DNA of 9,932 nucleotides, from NCBI GenBank assembly GCA_017408625.1, contig JAFQUG010000075.1:1-9932 (forward strand). Direction: 5' to 3'. The notes under the pieces are model-generated. The model worked only from the letters and a program-made list of their open reading frames with translations, did not search any database and was not told the origin of the DNA. Positions 7,205 through 9,932 of the stretch are shown here, in pieces. Positions within the stretch are counted from its first letter, which is position 1. The number at the start of each line of letters is the position of its first letter. Both the position numbers and the translations under genes were made by a program. The stretch comes from Clostridia bacterium (GTDB taxonomy: Bacteria; Bacillota_A; Clostridia; Oscillospirales; CAG-272).

Positions 7205-7978
7205 TTACATATTCGGCCTGTGCAGTGCCACGCGGTCAATGACCTGCAGCCCATGCTGTCTGACCCACGCATTTGCCAGCTCGATGGTGGCGGGATCGGC
7301 TATCGCCCAAGGGTCGTGCGCGTCACAACCGAAGATGACCTTGTTGCCCACGCGTCCTGCGATCTCCCAGAAATCATGACAGGGATAGACGCGTCGGTCA
7401 TGCAGGCCAAGGAAGTTGAGCTCCAGCGGAATATCCAGCGCAAGCGCCTCGCGGCAGACGTACTCCATCGCATCCAGATAGTCCTGCCCTCGCTCGGTAT
7501 TACTGGGCAGATCGGGGTGCGCAAAATAGGTAAAATCCCCCGTCCTCAAGCCCTCGATGACCTGACGCGCATACCTCCAAGGCACGTCCGCACCCACCTT
7601 GCCGCCGCAATAGATGGGCTCGTCGATCTCGTTTGCAATAAAATGCTGACCCATGATCAGATACTCATAAGGATACGGCTGCAGATACTCCAGAAGCAGC
7701 GCGTGATACTTGGGATAATACTCGGCCTCAAAGCCAAGGTGAATCTCGATCTGATCGGCATACTCTTTTTTGAGGTTTTCTATTGTCACGACGTAATCCT
7801 CCAGCAGTGCGCGGGGAACGCGGAAGCCGGATTCATGTCCATTCGGAAACGGGTACGGCACATGGTCCGAAAAGCCCAACACCTTGACGCCTCGCTCGAT
7901 GGCTGTCTCAATATATTCACGCTCGCTGCCGCGAGCGTGGTTACATCTTGTGGTATGTGTGTGATAATTTGCGTACAT
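7205..7978 (-). CDS. PHP-domain phosphatase, histidinol-phosphatase (HisJ/HisK)-like
   Basis: A 257-residue trinuclear-metal phosphoesterase of the PHP superfamily. All expected metal ligands are visible: H6 and H8 in NYHTHTTRCNHA, H39 in FSDHV, E84 in LGFEAEYYP, H112 in GQHF, H154 in YFAHPDL, and D219/H221 in GCDAHDP. Length and motif order fit HisJ-type histidinol phosphatases, which hydrolyse L-histidinol phosphate; related paralogues act on other phosphates. No histidine genes are nearby, so the substrate is uncertain. Three closely spaced ATGs (7990, 7981, 7978) are possible starts. 7978 is preferred because GGTGA lies five bases upstream and the protein then begins MYANYHTHT as homologues do; the others add only 1-4 residues. 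It has its own promoter and is divergent from the small membrane protein gene. Confidence 0.9.
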   Translation of the reverse strand: MYANYHTHTTRCNHARGSEREYIETAIERGVKVLGFSDHVPYPFPNGHESGFRVPRALLEDYVVTIENLKKEYADQIEIHLGFEAEYYPKYHALLLEYLQPYPYEYLIMGQHFIANEIDEPIYCGGKVGADVPWRYARQVIEGLRTGDFTYFAHPDLPSNTERGQDYLDAMEYVCREALALDIPLELNFLGLHDRRVYPCHDFWEIAGRVGNKVIFGCDAHDPWAIADPATIELANAWVRQHGLQVIDRVALHRPNM

Positions 7979-8017
7979 CATGATCACCATGCTTTCTTTG
8001 GGATTAATGCTGCCATT

Positions 8018-8046
8018 ATTATATCAAACCTTCTGCTTTTTTGCAA
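8018..8046 (-). promoter_or_regulatory. Promoter of the PHP phosphatase gene
   Basis: On the minus strand TTGCAA (8046-8041), a 17-base spacer and a perfect TATAAT (8023-8018). Expected start is near 8011, about 20-33 bases before the candidate start codons. Its -35 box lies six bases from the -35 box of the divergent promoter. Confidence 0.8.
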
Positions 8047-8052
8047 TAGCGA

Positions 8053-8081
8053 TTGACATTTTTCGATTTTTATGGTAGAAT
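8053..8081 (+). promoter_or_regulatory. Promoter of the small membrane protein gene
   Basis: TTGACA (8053-8058), a 17-base spacer and TAGAAT (8076-8081), with TGG just before the -10 box forming an extended -10. Expected start is near 8088. GAGGAG at 8097-8102 then precedes ATG 8111 by eight bases. Confidence 0.82.
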
Positions 8082-8110
8082 AATGACATCATTTATGAGG
8101 AGATCACACT

Positions 8111-8482
8111 ATGGCAACCAAAAAGAAATCCGGCTCAAAAAATCTCACGCGTATTCTTATCAGTATTATTTTCTTAGCACTTGGCACGTCCTCGGTCATC
8201 TCGACCTTCCAAGATCTGGTTACCTCCAGTCTGCAGGATCTGCTCACGCTCAATCTCGACCTCAGCATCGCCACCATCCTGGGTGTTCTGATGTTTATTA
8301 CGGGCATTATCAGCTTTTGCGGGAAAATGGTTGCATGCCGCGTGCTTGGCGTCATTATCTGCATTCTTTCGGTCGTATTGTTCGTACTCAGCCTGCCCTC
8401 CTGCACGCTCAGCACCCTGCAAGGGCCCGCTTTGTATCTGACGCAGGCACTGCTTGCCTGGCTGTTCTTTGATTTGTCGTAA
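8111..8482 (+). CDS. Small integral membrane protein of unknown function
   Basis: A 123-residue protein that I do not recognise. The N-terminus is very basic (MATKKKSGSKNLTR), which would hold it on the cytoplasmic side. Hydrophobic segments lie at about 13-33, 51-70, 74-97 and 105-121, giving three clear membrane spans and probably a fourth. The second and third are separated only by SFCGKMVACR. There is no enzyme motif. The gene is supported by a good promoter (8053-8081), a GAGGAG ribosome binding site and a hairpin terminator right after its TAA, so it is probably expressed as a single-gene unit. Nothing in the neighbourhood suggests its job. Confidence 0.82.
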   Translation: MATKKKSGSKNLTRILISIIFLALGTSSVISTFQDLVTSSLQDLLTLNLDLSIATILGVLMFITGIISFCGKMVACRVLGVIICILSVVLFVLSLPSCTLSTLQGPALYLTQALLAWLFFDLS

Positions 8483-8492
8483 CAAAAATCAC

Positions 8493-8534
8493 TGCCCAAC
8501 TCCCCGAAAAAGAGAGTTGGGCAATGCTGTTTTA
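8493..8534 (+). terminator. Intrinsic terminator after the membrane protein gene
   Basis: GCCCAACTC (8494-8502) pairs perfectly with GAGTTGGGC (8514-8522) across an 11-base loop, with an extra T-A pair outside. It is followed by AATGCTGTTTT, a short and interrupted U tract, so some readthrough into the next gene is possible. Confidence 0.72.
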
Positions 8535-8562
8535 ATCAAACTGCTTTCAAAAAAGGAGCTTC

Positions 8563-9576
8563 ATGATGAACACGCTGCCTCTGAACCATCACATCGCACT
8601 TTCCGCCACGCTGACTCCCGCACTTCGTTGGGATGGCGTCACGCCCATCGAGCAGCACCGAACGGTCTGCACCGATCGGCTGACCCGACTGCTGGGACTT
8701 GATACCTTTGCCCTTTGCGAGCCGCTCTTTGAGATCACCGCCGAGGACGAGCTCAAGGGTCACAGACACATCCACTTCACGCTTCAGACCGAACAGGGTT
8801 ACTTTACCCATTGCGACCTGCTGCTTCCCAAGAATCAGACGGGCAAGCTGCCGCTTTGCGCCACGCTGCAGGGGCACTCCAAGGGAGCGCATATCTCCTT
8901 GGGCACGCCCAAGTACCCCGGTGACGAGCAGCTGATCGCCGGCGGTGACCGCGATTTCTGCATTCGCGCCGTAGCCGAGGGCTATGCCGCCCTGGCGATC
9001 GAGCAAAGAGGCTTTGGTCAGTGCGGCGGCACGGTACACGGTCCTGCCTGCGAGCGGCCTGCCATGACTGCCCTTTTGCTTGGCCGCACCCTGATCGGCG
9101 AGCGCGTCTGGGACGTCATGCGCGTGTTGGACGCCATCGAAGCGCATTTTGCTGATCTGATCACGCTGAAGGGCTCGGTACTCATGGGCAACTCGGGCGG
9201 CGGCACTGCCACCTATTATACTGCATGTCTGGAGCATCGCTTTGACGGCTTTATGCCCTCCTGCGCGGTCTGCACTTACCACAATTCCATCGTGGAGATC
9301 CACCATTGCACCTGCAATTACGTGCCCGGCATCGCCCGCTATTTTGACATGGGTGATCTGGCAGTCATGATCGCCCCCAAAAAGCTGGTGGTCGTCTGCG
9401 GCAAGGACGACGAAATCTTCCCCCTGCCCGCCGTCAAACAGACCTTTGACATCATCAAGGGGCTGTACGAGGCCTCCGGCTCGCCCGACAACTGCGCTCT
9501 GGTCATTGGTCACGAAGGCCACCGCTTCTATGCCGATGCCGCATGGCCGGTCATGAAGGGGCTGCTCTCCAATTGA
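8563..9576 (+). CDS. Alpha/beta hydrolase (esterase/dienelactone-hydrolase/acetylxylan-esterase-like)
   Basis: A 337-residue alpha/beta hydrolase without a signal peptide, so cytoplasmic. The nucleophile elbow is GNSGGG with Ser211. The likely acid is Asp283 in GKDDEIFP and the likely base His320 in GHEGHRFY. LPLCATLQGHSKG (96-108) matches the oxyanion-hole strand, and AALAIEQRGFGQCGG (142-156) is typical of esterase-like members that act on acetylated or otherwise esterified sugars. The exact substrate is not readable. Two adjacent ATGs (8563 and 8566) follow AAGGAG at 8553-8558; the second has the better seven-base spacing, so the protein may be one residue shorter. No convincing promoter lies between the preceding terminator and this start, so it may depend on readthrough. 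The 9602-9786 hairpin element follows its stop. Confidence 0.88.
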   Translation: MMNTLPLNHHIALSATLTPALRWDGVTPIEQHRTVCTDRLTRLLGLDTFALCEPLFEITAEDELKGHRHIHFTLQTEQGYFTHCDLLLPKNQTGKLPLCATLQGHSKGAHISLGTPKYPGDEQLIAGGDRDFCIRAVAEGYAALAIEQRGFGQCGGTVHGPACERPAMTALLLGRTLIGERVWDVMRVLDAIEAHFADLITLKGSVLMGNSGGGTATYYTACLEHRFDGFMPSCAVCTYHNSIVEIHHCTCNYVPGIARYFDMGDLAVMIAPKKLVVVCGKDDEIFPLPAVKQTFDIIKGLYEASGSPDNCALVIGHEGHRFYADAAWPVMKGLLSN

Positions 9577-9601
9577 CGGATTGCGTCTTATCGGTCTACG
9601 C

Positions 9602-9786
9602 AAAAAATGAGCCCCATGGGGCTGACAAAATAGCGGAGAAATCCACGAAAAGCAAGGACTGCCTTCACATGGATGCAGTCCTTGCTTGTTTCTATGTAGT
9701 TGTTTGAGCACATGGCTACCTCTCAAGAAACTGTCATGTGCTCATTTTCACCGCTAACTTTTCAGCCCCATCAGGCTCGTTTTTTT
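9602..9786 (+). ncRNA. Candidate structured RNA or palindromic element in the hydrolase-tRNA gap
   Basis: This gap has no gene but is highly structured. Arm 9609-9636 pairs with arm 9751-9778: both are 28 bases, with GAGCC/GGCTC, ATGGGGCTGA/TCAGCCCCAT and TAGCGG/CCGCTA matched around two small internal loops. GAAA/TTTC (9638-9641/9746-9749) continues the stem after one mismatch. Outside it, A9602-9607 faces T9780-9785. The stem encloses a perfect 13-bp hairpin (9650-9662/9675-9687, 12-base loop) and a perfect 10-bp hairpin (9705-9714/9735-9744, 20-base loop), making a three-way junction. I match it to no known RNA family. It could be a transcribed RNA, an elaborate terminator for the hydrolase gene, or a small non-coding mobile element. 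No transposase or clear target duplication is present. Confidence 0.45.
9751..9786 (+). terminator. 3' arm and T tract acting as a terminator after the hydrolase gene
   Basis: GGCTCG followed by seven T residues (9780-9786) closes the long outer stem with 9609-9636. The complementary A tract at 9602-9607 means it could also work in the opposite direction. The distance to the 5' arm is long for an intrinsic terminator, so the enclosed hairpins would have to fold first. Confidence 0.5.
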
Positions 9787-9807
9787 CTTGATTTTTTCAT
9801 TTGCCTA

Positions 9808-9836
9808 TTTACAAACGAAAAATTGTATGATATAAT
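9808..9836 (+). promoter_or_regulatory. Promoter of the tRNA-Ala gene
   Basis: TTTACA (9808-9813), a 17-base spacer and a perfect TATAAT (9831-9836), preceded by TGA that makes an extended -10. Expected start is near 9843, about five bases before the mature tRNA. Confidence 0.88.
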
Positions 9837-9847
9837 GAGCAAAACAA

Positions 9848-9923
9848 GGGGCATTAGCGCAGTTGGGAGCGCACAACACTGGCAGTGTTGGGGTCAGGGG
9901 TTCAAGTCCCCTATGCTCCACCA
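9848..9923 (+). tRNA. tRNA-Ala (anticodon GGC)
   Basis: A complete 76-base tRNA. The acceptor stem GGGGCAT (9848-9854) pairs with ATGCTCC (9913-9919) and contains the G3-U70 wobble that is the main alanine identity element. The D stem is GCGC/GCGC, the anticodon stem CAACA/TGTTG with loop CTGGCAG, so the anticodon is GGC (9881-9883), reading GCC and GCU. The T arm is AGGGG-TTCAAGT-CCCCT. The discriminator is A9920 and CCA is encoded (9921-9923). Its own extended -10 promoter lies just upstream. Only nine bases follow it, so any further tRNA genes in the transcript cannot be seen. Confidence 0.98.
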
Positions 9924-9932
9924 TCCAAGCAC

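Noticed and set aside
7220..8056. Plus-strand open frame of 278 codons
   Set aside because: Antisense to the PHP phosphatase, whose metal ligands are all present, and it runs through the divergent promoter region.
9573..9600. Promoter TTGACG with a -10 near 9595 for the structured element
   Set aside because: The -35 box is good but the best -10 at correct spacing (TCTACG) matches only three of six positions.
8536..9726. Minus-strand open frame of 396 codons
   Set aside because: Mirrors the alpha/beta hydrolase gene and runs through the hairpin element; no family motifs or upstream signals.
9602..9786. 6S RNA, SRP RNA or tmRNA
   Set aside because: The fold is a three-way junction with two perfect hairpins, lacking the long rod with central bubble of 6S RNA, the SRP tetraloop helix and the tRNA-like end of tmRNA.
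9602..9786. Intact insertion sequence
   Set aside because: No transposase frame fits inside and no clear target-site duplication is seen; only a non-autonomous element remains possible.
1..9932. CRISPR array, prophage or toxin-antitoxin genes
   Set aside because: No regularly spaced direct repeats and no phage, integrase or toxin-antitoxin type proteins were found on either strand.

Overview
The window looks like chromosomal DNA from an anaerobic member of the Bacillota, most likely an uncultured gut-type Clostridia. The grounds are a class III fructose-1,6-bisphosphatase, an oxygen-sensitive glycyl radical enzyme with its radical-SAM activase, a lipoprotein sugar-type solute-binding protein with an EF-hand-like loop, strong GGAG-type ribosome binding sites, and near-consensus sigma-A promoters in AT-rich gaps between fairly GC-rich genes. 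Placement below class level would be a guess.

Left part, minus strand, read from right to left: a PHP-family phosphatase (7978-7205) has its own promoter. A perfect-consensus promoter (7186-7158) then drives a lipoprotein solute-binding protein (7115-5679). After a strong 16-bp hairpin (5657-5624) come a cytoplasmic serine beta-lactamase-fold hydrolase (5598-4450), a small VOC-fold protein (4438-4022), a glycyl radical enzyme (4020-1867), its activase (1870-986) and the N-terminal half of fructose-1,6-bisphosphatase (969 to beyond base 1). Gaps from the hydrolase onward are 11, 1, -4 and 16 bases, so these genes look like one transcript. The unit reads as a catabolic cassette: solute capture, a hydrolytic step, an epimerase- or lyase-type step, a radical elimination or cleavage, and possibly feed-in to gluconeogenesis. 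The substrate is unknown, and no permease, regulator or microcompartment shell gene lies in the window.

Right part, plus strand: a back-to-back promoter region (8018-8081) separates the PHP gene from a small membrane protein (8111-8482), which is followed by a hairpin terminator. Next is a cytoplasmic alpha/beta hydrolase (8563-9576). The gap after it holds an elaborate nested inverted-repeat element (9602-9786): a long imperfect outer stem flanked by A and T tracts encloses two perfect hairpins. It is either an unrecognised structured RNA or terminator, or a small mobile palindromic element. The window ends with a complete tRNA-Ala(GGC) gene (9848-9923) behind an extended -10 promoter.

The items most worth following up are the glycyl radical enzyme, whose motifs argue against pyruvate formate-lyase, its unusual gene company, and the 9602-9786 element.
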